DNA of 64,000 nucleotides. Source: Clavaria fumosa. Its lineage: Eukaryota > Basidiomycota > Agaricomycetes > Agaricales > Clavariaceae. The position numbers were made by a program, and so were the translations under genes. Under the pieces are notes generated by a model. It had not been told where the DNA came from, made no database searches, and saw only the letters and a program-made list of their open reading frames with translations. The stretch lies in assembly GCA_951802425.1 (NCBI GenBank), contig OX637799.1, forward strand, positions 3,224,001-3,288,000, written 5' to 3'. Position 1 is the stretch's first letter. Every line of letters begins with the position of its first letter. Positions 1 to 9,854 of the stretch are shown here, one piece after another.

Positions 1-2735
1 GACATTGACTGGAAGAAGGCCCCCCACAGTGTTCTCCTCCCCTCGAGCCCCTGCACCCCCAAAAATGAGTACCCTCACATCTGCGAGTATTTTGGACACC
101 CATTTTCCCAACTCTGGCCCTACCCCTGATTGGCCCAGCCGCTACCCTTCAGTTTTTAGTGAAGCGGAGTGGGATGAACTTCCCTGCTCCTGACCAGACT
201 TCAATATTAAGATTGAGTTCAAAAAGGACCCTGAGCACCTCTCTTCCAAGCTATACTCACTGACATGGGAGGAGATGGTGGAGATGAACTGTTGGGTGGA
301 TGAGCAGCTTGCTTCTGGATGAATCCAGCCCTCAAAATCCCCAAATGCCAGCCCCTTCTTCTTCAAACATGAGAAGGACAAGCTGTGGCTGATTATCGAC
401 TACTTGAGGCTGAATGCACACCTGATCAAGGACAAGTACCCCCTCCCCCGCATCTGAGACAGTGGATGTGCTTAAGGGAGCATTGATCTACTCTAAGATT
501 GATGTGAAGGGAGGTTTCCCATCCATGCAGGTCTGGCCAGAGCACCAGCACTGCTGCACCTTCTTGACACCTCGTGGACTCTTTGAACCAGCTGTCATGT
601 GGTTTGGACTGCAGAATGCACTGGCCACCTTCCAACGTTTCATGAACCATGTGCTGAGGGAGGAGATTGTGGGAGGGCATGTCTGAGCATATGTGGATGA
701 TGTCATTGTGTTTGCAGAGGATTTGGAAACACACCAGTATTGGATGGATCAGGTCTTGAGGAAGTTTGGAGAGAATGGGTTGTGTCTCAAACTCAGTAAA
801 TGCAAGTTTGAGAAGAGTGAGATCATCTTCCTGGGGATGAAGATCTCTCACAACTGACTAGAGCATGATCTGGCCAAGGGTGTGGCAGTCTGAGATTGGC
901 CACATCCTAGGAATGTGAAGATGTCCAGAAGTTCAATGGGATGTTAAACTACCTCTGCTGGCACATCCCCAATCTTTCTGCTCAGGCAAAGCCACTCTTC
1001 TGGCTGACTGGGAAGGTTCCATGGAAATGGGAGGAGGAGGAGGAAGTGGCCTTCCAAGATCTCCACCTGGCACTCATATCAGCCCTGGTCTTGGCTTTGC
1101 CACAAGACAAAGGGAGATGGAAGGTAGAGACAGATGTGAGTAACTTGGTGACTGGTGGAGTCCTTTCACAGCAGCAGATGGATGGGACCTGGAGAGTTGT
1201 GGACTACATCTCCAAGGCCCTCACTGCAGCTGAGAAGAACTACAATGTGTATGACAAAGAGTTCTTGGCTGTGATTTGGGCACTTTGCAAGTGGCAGGCA
1301 TACCTCATTGGAGCTGATGAGATGATTGAGATCTGGATGGACCATGCAAACCTTCAGTACTTCTGGAAGCCTCAGAAGTTGAAGCTGAGGCAGGTCTGTT
1401 GGGTTGGGGAGCTCCAGTGTTTCGACTTTGAGATAAAGTATTGCACTGGCAAGTTGAATACAAAGGCAGACACTCTCCTGGAGACTGGACTATGGAGAGA
1501 TGGTGGAGGAGGATGCACTGGTGCAGGTTTTCCTGGAAACAGAAGTCTGTGTGTAATTCACATTGGAAATGGAGATGCTACTCCAGAAAATAGCATGGTA
1601 CACATACAGAAGCCAGAGGAGCTTGATGATGAGTGGATGTGAGATCGTGCTGGACTCTGGCAAAAAGGGATAGTCACTTGGGTCCCCCTAGGAGCTCATG
1701 AGGCTGTCCTCAAATTTGAGCATGACCTCCCTGCTGCTGGACACCCTGGGCCCTGGAAGTTGAGAGTGGCACTAGTGAAGGCTTATTGGTGGCCAGATAT
1801 GGCGAAGGATGCAGATCGGTATGCTCAGGGGTGTGAGACATGCCAGCAGACCAAGCCTGACCATACCAAGCATGTGGCCCCACTCCACCCACACCCTGTT
1901 CCTGATGGTCCCTGGTTGGTGATCTCATGGGACATAGTTGGTCCCCTTGCCCTCTCCCGAGGATATAATGCCATCCTTGTCATTGTCGACAAGTTCATGA
2001 AATGGACACTGCTTGAAGCAATTGGGCTTGACCTCATGGGACTTGGAGCAGTGCACCTCCTCTGGGATCGAGTGTTTCATGACCATGGAGTCCCTCACAA
2101 GGTTGTGAGTGACTGAGGCTCCCAGTTCATGTCCCACTTCATGAAGGGGTTCTACTCCATGATTTGGGTAAAGGCAAATCCAAGTACAGCCTTTCATCTG
2201 CAGACTGATGGACAGACAGAACAGGCAAACCAGGAGATGGAGATCTATCTCCAGGCTTACATGGACCATCTCCAGGATGACTGGGCTGAATGGTTGTCCA
2301 CTGTGGAGTTTGCTCTTAACAATCATGAGCACTCAGCGATGGGACAGATGCCTTTCTTCCTTGATTACAGCTGACACCCTTGGAATGGGGGACTCTGTCC
2401 ACCTTCAGAGGTAAACCCAGTGGCAGATGAGTGGATGGCTAAGCTCACTGAGTCCCAAAGAGCAGCCAAGGAGGCAATGGAGAAAGCAGTGGCAGCAATG
2501 AAGAAGAGCTATGATAAGGGGAAGCACCCAAGTCAGGAGTACTCTGAGGGAGATCTGGTCTGGCTGGACACTAGGAACTTAAAGATGGACCAGCCCTTTA
2601 AAAAGCTCAACAACAAGTGAGCAGGCCCCTTTGCAGTTGAGGAGAAGGTGGGACCTGCTGGGTATCACCTCAAGCTCCCTCAGGCCTGGCACATCCATCA
2701 AGTCTTCAATGAACTGTTGTTGACACCTACCATCC
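1..2735 (+). pseudogene. A0: decayed chromovirus pol (protease tail to integrase/GPY region)
   Basis: This is the remnant of a Ty3/gypsy polyprotein entering from the left edge. Compared with the intact relative A1 (18448-22101), it starts just after the aspartic protease and runs through reverse transcriptase (YVDDVIVF near 690-715), RNase H, integrase (zinc-binding Cys pair near 1838-1850, then the DDE core) and the post-integrase GPF/Y stretch, breaking off at 2735 before the chromodomain. Many Arg codons have become TGA (for example near 190, 319 and 856), which is CGA to TGA decay. There is also a 2-bp deletion near 457, where A1 reads GACACAGTG. The reading continues at 23773 after removal of element A2, so this is the left half of an insertion target. 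No function remains. The identification is secure; the exact domain borders are approximate. Confidence 0.93.
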
Positions 2736-3026
2736 TATCAGACTGGGTCTCACACAACTTAAGGGTAAGGTCATGACAACAATACTAAGATAAGGGGAAA
2801 AGAGTACAAAAAAGGAAATGACAAAATACTTATAGCAAGAGCTTCGGCACTTGCCAGTGTTCCCATGCTCAAACCCTTGGATCATGTGACGCGCCAAGGC
2901 ACAGGTCAGGTGACTTTGGTGATTACATAATCCGACCCCAGCCACAGGTCATGTGACCTTCCAACAACCTTCTCTAGTTTCTCCACAACTCCTCTTCTTG
3001 GATGGCTTAGGTAAGCGATCCTAACA
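2736..3026 (-). repeat. A2 3' LTR
   Basis: Read on the minus strand it begins TGTTAGGATCGC and ends CCCAGTCTGATA, the same borders as the A1 LTRs, and is 291 bp long. The ending TGATA rather than the usual CA is supported by the target duplications of five family A ends in this window. CpG sites retained in A1 are mostly TpG or CpA here. Confidence 0.93.
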
Positions 3027-3037
3027 TCACCCCCCTC

Positions 3038-6000
3038 TTAAGGCTGGGCATCTCGACCTGCCAACTTCACTTTCTCAGGGTACTGCTGGAAGAAGTTGTG
3101 GAGCAGCATTGCCACATTGGTGAGGTTCTGCCAAGGCTCCCAGGTATTCTCCTCTACAGGGTATCCCAACCACTTCACCAGGTACTTCACCCCATGTCCC
3201 ACCTTCTTGACATCAAGGATAGCTTCAACATCATACTCCAGGTAGTCATCCTCGATTGTGACAGGGGGCGGCAGTGGAGGATTCTGGGAGGTGAAGAAAG
3301 GGGGAATATAGGGAGTGAGCAACAACTTGTTGAAGACAGGGTGGATGCGCCAGGCTGGGGGGAGCTTGAGTCGATACCCACCTGGCCCAACCTTCCCCAT
3401 AATGGCAAAGGGGCCTGCTCACTTATGGTCGAGCTTCTTGGAGGGCCAGTCCATCTTCAGGTTCCGGGTATCCAGCCAGACCAAGTCTCCATCAGCATAC
3501 TTATGACTCAGGCACTTCCCGGCATTGTAGCTCTTTTTCATCACTGCCACCGCTGTCTCCATAGCCTCTGTGGCCGCTCTTCAGGATTCCATGAGCTTGG
3601 CCATCCACTCATCTGCTGCCAGGTTTACTTCCGTGGGAGGCCAGATTCCACCATTCCAAGGGTGTTGGCCATACTTGAGGAAGAAAGGTGTCTGTCCCGT
3701 TGCTGAGTGCTCACAATTGTTAAGAGCAAACTTTGCAGTGGACAACCATTTGGCCCAGTCATCCTGGAGATGGTCCACATAAGCCCAGAGATAGATCTCC
3801 ATCTCCTGGTTTGCCTGTTCTGTCTGTCCATCGGTCTGCAGATGAAAGGCTGTACTTGGATTTGCCTTTACCCAAATCATGGAGTAGAACTCCTTCATGA
3901 AGCGGGACACAAACTGGGAGCCTCAGTCACTCACAACCTTGTGAGGGACTCCATGGTCATGAAACACTTGATCCCAGAGGAGGCGCACTGCTCCAAGTCC
4001 TGTGAAGTCAAGCCCAATTGCTTCAAGCAGCATCCATTTTGTAAACTTATCGACAATGACCAGGATGGCATTATGTCCTTGGGAGAGGGGGAGGGGACCA
4101 ACTATGTCCCATGAGATCACTGACCAGGAACCACTGGGAACAGGGTGGGGGTGGAGTGGCTTGGTACAGTCAGGCTTCGTCTGCTGGCAAGTCTCACACC
4201 CCTGAGCATACCAATCTGCATCTTTCACCATGTCTGGCCACCAATAACCCTTCACTAGTGCCGCTCTCAACTTCCGGGGCCCAGGGTGTCCAGCAGCAGG
4301 GAGGTCATGCTCGAATTTGAGGACAGCCTCATGAGCTCCCAGGGGGACCCAAGTAAGTATCCCCTTTCGCCAGAGTCCAGCATGATCTCGTGTCCACTTG
4401 TTGTCAAGCTCCTCGGGTTTCTGCAAGTGTGCTGTGCTATTCTTCTGGAGTAGTGTCTCCATTTCTGACATGAATGACATGTGGACTTCCGTTTCTGGGA
4501 AAACCTGCACTGGTGCATCCTCCTCCACCATCTCTCCATAGTCTGGTCTCCAGGAGAGTGCATCTGCCTTCGTATTCAACTTGCCAGTGTGATACTTTAT
4601 CTCAAAGTTGAAGCACTGGAGCTCTCCAACCCAATGGACCTGCCTTGGTTTCAACTTCTGGGGCTTCCGGAAGTACTGGAGGTTCGCATGGTCTGTCCAG
4701 ATCTCAATCATCTCATCCACTCCAATGAGGTACACCTGCCACTTGCAAAGTGCCCAAATCACAGCTAAGAAGTCCTTGTCATACACATTGTAGTTCTTCT
4801 CAGCTGCAGTGAGGGCCTTGGAGATATAGTCAACAACTCTCCAGGTTCCATCCATCTGCTGCTGCGAGAGCACTCCACCAGTTGCCAGGTTACTCGCATC
4901 TGTCTCTATCTTCCATCTCCCTTTGTCCTGAGGCAGAGCCAAGACTGGGGCTGATACTAGTGCCAGGTGAGGATCTTGGAAGGCTGCTTCCTCCCCCTCC
5001 TCCCATCTCCACAGAACCTTCCCTGTCAACTGGAAGAGTGGCTTTGCCCAGGCAGAAAGGTTCGGGATGTGCTGACAGAGGTAGTTCAGCATCCCGTTGA
5101 ATCTTTGTACCTCTTTCACATTCCTTGGTCTGGGCCAGTTACGGATTGCTGCGCCTTTAGCTGGGTCATGCTCCAGATGGTTGTGGGAGATCTCACTCTT
5201 CTCAAACTTGCACTTGCTGAGTCTGAGACACAGCCCATTCTCCCCAAACTTCCTCAAGACCCAATCCATCCAATACTGGTGTGTAGCCAAATCCTCTGCA
5301 AACACTATAACATTGTCAACATAGGCTTGGACATGGCCTCCTGCAATCTCTTCCCTCAACACATGGTTCATGAAGTGCTGGAAGGTCGCAGGTGCATTCT
5401 GCAGCCCAAACCACATAACTGCTGGTTCGAAGAGTCCATGAGGCATTAGGAAAGCACAGTGGTGCTGATGTTCTGGCCAGACCTGCATCAATGGAAAACC
5501 TCCCTTCACATCAATCTTGGAATAGATGGTCACCCCCTTTAACACATCCACGGTGTCTCAGATGAGGGGGAGGGGGTACTTGTGTTTGATTAGATGCAAG
5601 TTCAGCCTAGAGTAGTCGATAATCGGCTGCAGCTTGTCCTTCTCACATTTGAAGAAGAAGGGGCTTGCATACAGGGACTTCAAAGGTCGGATTCGTCCAG
5701 AGGCCAGCTGCTCATCCACCCAGCAATTCATCTCCACCATCTCTTCTCATGTTAGAGAGTATAGCTTAGAGGAGAGGTGTCCAGGGTCCATTTTAAACTT
5801 GATTTTAATATCAAAGTCTGGGCAGGAGTGGGGAAGCTCATCCCACTTTGCTTCACTAAAAACCAAAGGGTAGTGGCTGGGCCAATCAGGGGTAGGGGCC
5901 AGAGTTGGGAAAATGAGTGTCCAGAATATTCATGGATGCAAGGGTACTCATCTTCAGGGGTGTGGCGGCTCACAGGGATGGGGAACACTGTGGGGGGCAG

Positions 6001-6887
6001 TGGGTAAGGCTTAGCTCTGCCTTCTGCCAGTCAATGTCCAGGTTATGTCACTTGAGCCAGTCATGCCCAAGGATGACCTTGTGGGACTGGGACTTTCCCA
6101 GCAGAAAGTGGACCTGCTCTCGGTGGTCACCAACCCTCACCAGCAACTCTATCCCATACCGGACCGTTCCATCTCTGTTCTGTGTCCCATCCACATTATA
6201 CATGGTGATTGGGTTCAGCAGGGGAGATGGCTCCAGTCCCACTCCTTTTGCCCACTCCATGTCCATGAAGCAGTTGGTGCACCCTGAGTCAACAAGGGCC
6301 TTCATCATGGCCAACTTGCCAGTGCTGAGAGCCTCCAAGTGCACCTGGATGGCTAGCTCTCATGGCACACGTTTCCCCACTTCTGGCTGCACCACAGTTA
6401 GGTGCTCTGCTGGTCTCACTTCCTCCTTCACCTCAGCCCCAATTTGGGTATGTCTCCACTGCAAGATAGTATATTGGGGTATACTTGCAGTGGGCACAGG
6501 GACAGAAAGGGGGCTGGCACAGTTCTTCTCCCCAGTGGGAGTCCTCCTCTCTCTCTCATACAGCTCTATGCAGGCTCGGAGCCATGCAATCTCTTTCTCA
6601 TATTCCTCTGCCATTTTGGGGGCACATGGTACTGCACAGGTTTGGGCCCTTGGGACCTGCAGATGCATATTGGGCAGGGGGCAGAATTGGACAGCATGGC
6701 CAGTCTGGTGGCATTGGAAACAACATCTCTCATCAGCAGGGGCCCATCCTCGGGCCATGGCCACATCCAGAGGTCATGGAAAGGTCATGCCAGGTCACGG
6801 TAGGGTCGCCGTGGGTCTTGCAGAGGTTGTGAAAGGTCATGCAGGGGTCGCGAAAGGTCGTGCAGAGGTCACAGTGGGTTGTGGTAT
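3038..6887 (-). pseudogene. A2 gag C-terminus and pol (chromovirus), decayed
   Basis: Reading down from 6887 on the minus strand come the proline/threonine-rich gag tail, the zinc knuckle (CFQCHQTGHAVQFC, near 6690), the protease (VDSGCTNCF near 6290), reverse transcriptase, RNase H, integrase and a chromodomain (YLVKWLGYPVEENTWEP near 3150), ending at a TAA at 3040-3038. Long open stretches survive, notably 5551-3923 (542 codons), separated by TGA or frame breaks near 6360, 5750, 5555, 3915 and 3405. A short deletion in RT also removes part of the EIIFLGMKI segment near 5210. It is the downstream part of A2; its gag N-terminal part is at 22404-22957. Confidence 0.92.
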
Positions 6888-6956
6888 TGTTAGGATCGCT
6901 TATGTAAGCCATCCCAAAGTGCAGTTGTGGAGAAACTGGGGAGGGTTGTTGGAAGG

Positions 6957-7032
6957 TCACATGACCTGTGGCTGGGTCGGATTATGTAATCATGTAAGAT
7001 CACATGACCTGGGGCCTGGGCGCATCACGTGA
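6957..7032 (+). promoter_or_regulatory. Three TCACRTGA E-box palindromes in the U3 of A1
   Basis: TCACATGA at 6957-6964, TCACATGA at 7000-7007 and TCACGTGA at 7025-7032. The same three-box arrangement is kept in the LTRs of A3 and A4 (TCATGTGA in one A3 position), although the rest of those LTRs differs a lot. The motif matches the RTCACRTG core bound by Cbf1-type bHLH proteins in yeast. That a bHLH factor drives this element is inference. Confidence 0.6.
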
Positions 7033-7079
7033 TCCGAGGGTCCGAGCGTGGGAAAGTCGGCAAGTGCCGAAGCGTTCGC

Positions 7080-7134
7080 TATAAGTACTTTCGCTTTTCC
7101 TTTTTTGTACTCTTTTCCCCTTATCTTAGTATTG
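7080..7134 (+). promoter_or_regulatory. A1 TATA box and self-primer at predicted transcript start
   Basis: TATAAGT lies at 7080-7086. A 12-mer, ATCTTAGTATTG, lies at 7123-7134. In Tf1/sushi elements the first bases of the RNA fold back on a site next to the 5' LTR and prime reverse transcription. The 12-mer here is the reverse complement of the bases directly after the LTR (7179-7190; 11 Watson-Crick pairs plus one G.T), which places the likely RNA 5' end at about 7123. Confidence 0.7.
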
Positions 7135-7178
7135 TCGTCATGACCTTACGCTTAAGTTGTGTGAGACCCAGTCTGATA

Positions 7179-7190
7179 TAATACTAAGAT
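7179..7190 (+). other. A1 primer-binding site (self-priming type)
   Basis: TAATACTAAGAT follows the LTR without a gap. It does not start with TGG, so it is not an ordinary tRNA primer site. It is complementary to the LTR 12-mer at 7123-7134. The A3 copy has C in place of G at one position and the matching change in its LTR, so pairing is preserved. Confidence 0.75.
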
Positions 7191-7752
7191 CCGCCTGTCC
7201 GCCCTAGCCCCGTGTCCTAACCCAGCTAGCCTGGACCCTTAATTTCAAACTGTGACACGTTGTCACAGCTCAGCCCCTATCATCCTCTTCTCCTTTACCC
7301 TGCCCACGGTGTGTAACAGAACCGCGCGAAATTTTTACTGTGTGTAGATACACATGACCAGACCAGGAGGAAGTCAACTGTGACCCTCCCCAAGTGATAC
7401 CGAGTGCCCAAGGCCCAGAACTTTGTTTTACAGCTACGTACCAGTGAATCGTGTAGTGTACAGGGCAAGGAAAGGCCCCTACATAGTCTTTCTGTAGTTT
7501 CCTGGTCCAGTGGACAGGGCCCTTGCTCTGTGACCATTGTCAGAAGGGCGCACGGGCAACTCATTAGGAGTTGTGGAGCGACCACCTGGGACACCATTTG
7601 GGCCCCACGTTAACAAAAGTTTCATAGAATAAGAGTTCTATAGGTACATAAGTACACAGAAGAGCAGCCTAAGAGGACAGGACTGTTAAGAGATCGAAGA
7701 AATCCTGAGTGCCCAAGGCCTGGAACTTTATTTACAGCATCCAGGGCCTGTG
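7191..7752 (+). other. A1 untranslated leader before gag
   Basis: About 560 bp without a supported ORF, homologous to the leaders of A2 (minus strand, about 22958-23476) and A3 (28965-29553). Compared with them, A1 carries a replaced segment at about 7347-7440. That segment contains a second copy of the GAGTGCCCAAGGCC... block that otherwise ends the leader at about 7708-7738; both copies end in a pyrimidine-rich TTTTACAG or TTTACAG that resembles a 3' splice site. Confidence 0.6.
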
Positions 7753-8547
7753 ATGGCAGACCATGTTGCCCTGCCTGTAGCCCAACCTATGAGGCTTGAC
7801 CTATCTGTTGCCCCCTTTGATGGGCAGAAAAGGAACTTCCGTATGTTCCTCCGATCCCTTCGCCTCCTGTTTATGGCGAACCCGACTGTCTATGCTGTGG
7901 ACCTGGTGAAGGTCCTTCTTGCTCTGAGCAAAATTACTGGAGAAGGATTCGCTGCAGAGTGGGCGAATATGAAGGCAGAAGAGATCCTGGGTAGTGGCGA
8001 GGCCGGAACCTGGGCAGAGTTTGTGGAGGAGATGAAGCACGCATTCGATGACCCGAATGACCGTGCGACTGCCCTTGCCAATATTGCAGGGCTGAAACAG
8101 GGTGCCATGACAGCACCAGAGTTCTTCGCGAAATTCGAGACGCTGTTCCAACGGGCGAAGTTGAGTGCAGAGAAGGACTCAGGAATCCTAGTCCATTGGC
8201 TGGAGTTGAACCTGAGTAGGAGGTTGGTGGAGAGAATCTATGGTGTCTCCCCGATGCCAGAGACATATGGAGAATGGAAGGTGCTGGCTGAGAGGCTTGA
8301 TGCCCAGCAAAGGCGACTGGATGGGATACTCACGGAACGGACACCGCGACCCACTGTGACCCCAGTGCGACCCATCATGACCCTACCGCGACCTGCCGTG
8401 ACCGTTTCGCGACCTCTTGTGACCCCTCTGCTGTGTACTCCAGATGTGGCCATGGCCCGAGGATGGGCCCCTGCTGATGAGAGATGTTGTTTCCGATGCC
8501 ACCAGACTGGCCATGCTGTCCGTTTCTGCCCCCTGCCTGATACACGT
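7753..8547 (+). CDS. A1 gag portion of gag-pol polyprotein (frame continues at 18448)
   Basis: This encodes the capsid/nucleocapsid part of the A1 polyprotein. The start chosen is the ATG at 7753; an in-frame GTG precedes it. Residues 1-215 form a retrotransposon Gag region rich in Trp and Leu (for example FVEEMKHAFDDPNDRA). A Pro/Thr/Arg linker with repeated PRP/VTP motifs follows, then a CX2CX4HX4C zinc knuckle at residues 246-259 that should bind the element's RNA. The frame is cut at codon CGT (8545-8547) by element B. After B it resumes at 18448 in the same phase, so gag and pol form a single ORF as in Tf1-like elements. No stop or frameshift is seen in this half. Confidence 0.93.
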
Positions 8548-9465
8548 TGTAAGGACCATATGCGATCTAAACATGGAAACATGACAGATACCGACTATCC
8601 GGATGTTTTGCGATCCAAAGAAATTACGTGCGATACGAACCGATAACGATCCGACACCGTCCGATAACGACCGATAGTATCCGATACATGTCCGATGTCG
8701 GACACTTCGGTCTTCAATCCCCCGTGACGATCACAGCCCACCGCTCTCACACACCGCCCACGCCTCTCTATTTCACCTCTCCAGCACGGTCAGCGCTCGA
8801 CATACACACTATTCCATTCCCATTCCTTTATTTCATATACCATGCTGTAAATTTCATATTATGATCCCTTTCAACCATTCAATCGTTTAAACGTTTCAAA
8901 CCCTTTGCAGTACCTTGTCCATTGTTCTTAGTACCCCTTTGCTGTACCAGCCCCACTTTCCTTCAGTTTATGAGCGGTCCGGACATTTGCTAGTTATCGG
9001 ACATTTCATTCCTCCGAGCTACTCATTTCCCTTGTGATATAACTCCTTCATGTAACCCTTCACGCGACATGGCGCTGTTCCATGTGTTTTCCGGACATTT
9101 CCGTACATTCCAATTTGCTGTACTTACAGAACTGTACTTAAGTACACTCCGGACCTCTCTGAAAGACAGCTTTCTGAACCCCTTCTCTCTGTTAGAAACC
9201 TCACCTAAGCTCACCCGTCGTCGCAACCTTCGATCCGCTGGCCTCCGTCGTTGCCGGCCCTTCGTCTTATCGCACCATCCTTATCGGATTTTATCGGACA
9301 CATAGCAGAATATCCCGGACACCGTATATTTCTATTTCTCACACATTTTGAATTCATACTCCACATCCTCAAGGGTGTTTGGTGAATCTCTAACGCCTTA
9401 CAGGAACCCCTGAAGGACTTGACTGTAATCAAGCAGTTGCAGCAAGAACCGTAATACCCACTACA
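8548..9465 (+). repeat. B 5' LTR (918 bp)
   Basis: Starts TGTAAGGACC and ends CCCACTACA, with TG...CA borders confirmed by the ACGT duplication and the 3' copy. At 8628-8700 it holds a cluster of CCGATA and related CCGAT motifs on the plus strand, a possible U3 regulatory array. Confidence 0.95.
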
Positions 9466-9469
9466 ATTC

Positions 9470-9487
9470 TGGAGCCCACCGCGAGGG
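9470..9487 (+). other. B primer-binding site (tRNA-type)
   Basis: Four bases after the LTR comes TGGAGCCCACCGCGAGGG. TGG is complementary to the CCA end of a tRNA. The complement reads as a 7-nt acceptor strand plus T-stem, and the match could extend to about 20 nt into the T-loop. I cannot say which tRNA. B therefore primes differently from elements A and C. Confidence 0.6.
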
Positions 9488-9854
9488 GTTCAACAAGACG
9501 TCTTCACTACCACCCTCAAGGATTCCCAGAGGCTCATCCGCTCCTCAGCCTCGACGCTCCGAACGCCTGAGAAGTCGAAACCCGAATCCGATCACAGAAC
9601 CACCGCCCTCCGAACCCCCCGGAGAAGTAATTGAAACTTCCCACCTTCTTCCATCGGACATTCCCAGTATCTCATCCATTGTCTACTCCCACACGAGTTT
9701 CACCACTCCGGATCCCTCACTACCACAGACCTTCGAACAACCACACTCACCGCTTACACCACTTCCCCTTGAACCAGACATCCTTCATTTCCCGCCCGAA
9801 ACACCTCAGAATTCACCAGACGAAGTTCACTCACCGCCCCACGCACCAATACAA

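Larger units (their letters stand above)
6888..7178 (+). repeat. A1 5' LTR
   Basis: The LTR runs TGTTAGGATCGC to CAGTCTGATA, 291 bp, fixed by the GGTAT duplication on the left and the 3' LTR copy on the right. It holds three palindromic TCACRTGA boxes, a TATAAGT box at 7080-7086 and, at 7123-7134, the predicted transcript start and self-primer. Confidence 0.95.

Noticed and set aside
5917..7032. Plus-strand ORF of 371 codons
   Set aside because: It is the antisense shadow of the A2 gag-protease region plus the start of the A1 LTR and crosses the insertion point; no independent features.
8548..9465. Host gene promoter or small genes in the CCGATA-rich stretch
   Set aside because: The same 918 bp recurs at 17526-18443 as the second LTR of B, and the ORFs are duplicated with it.
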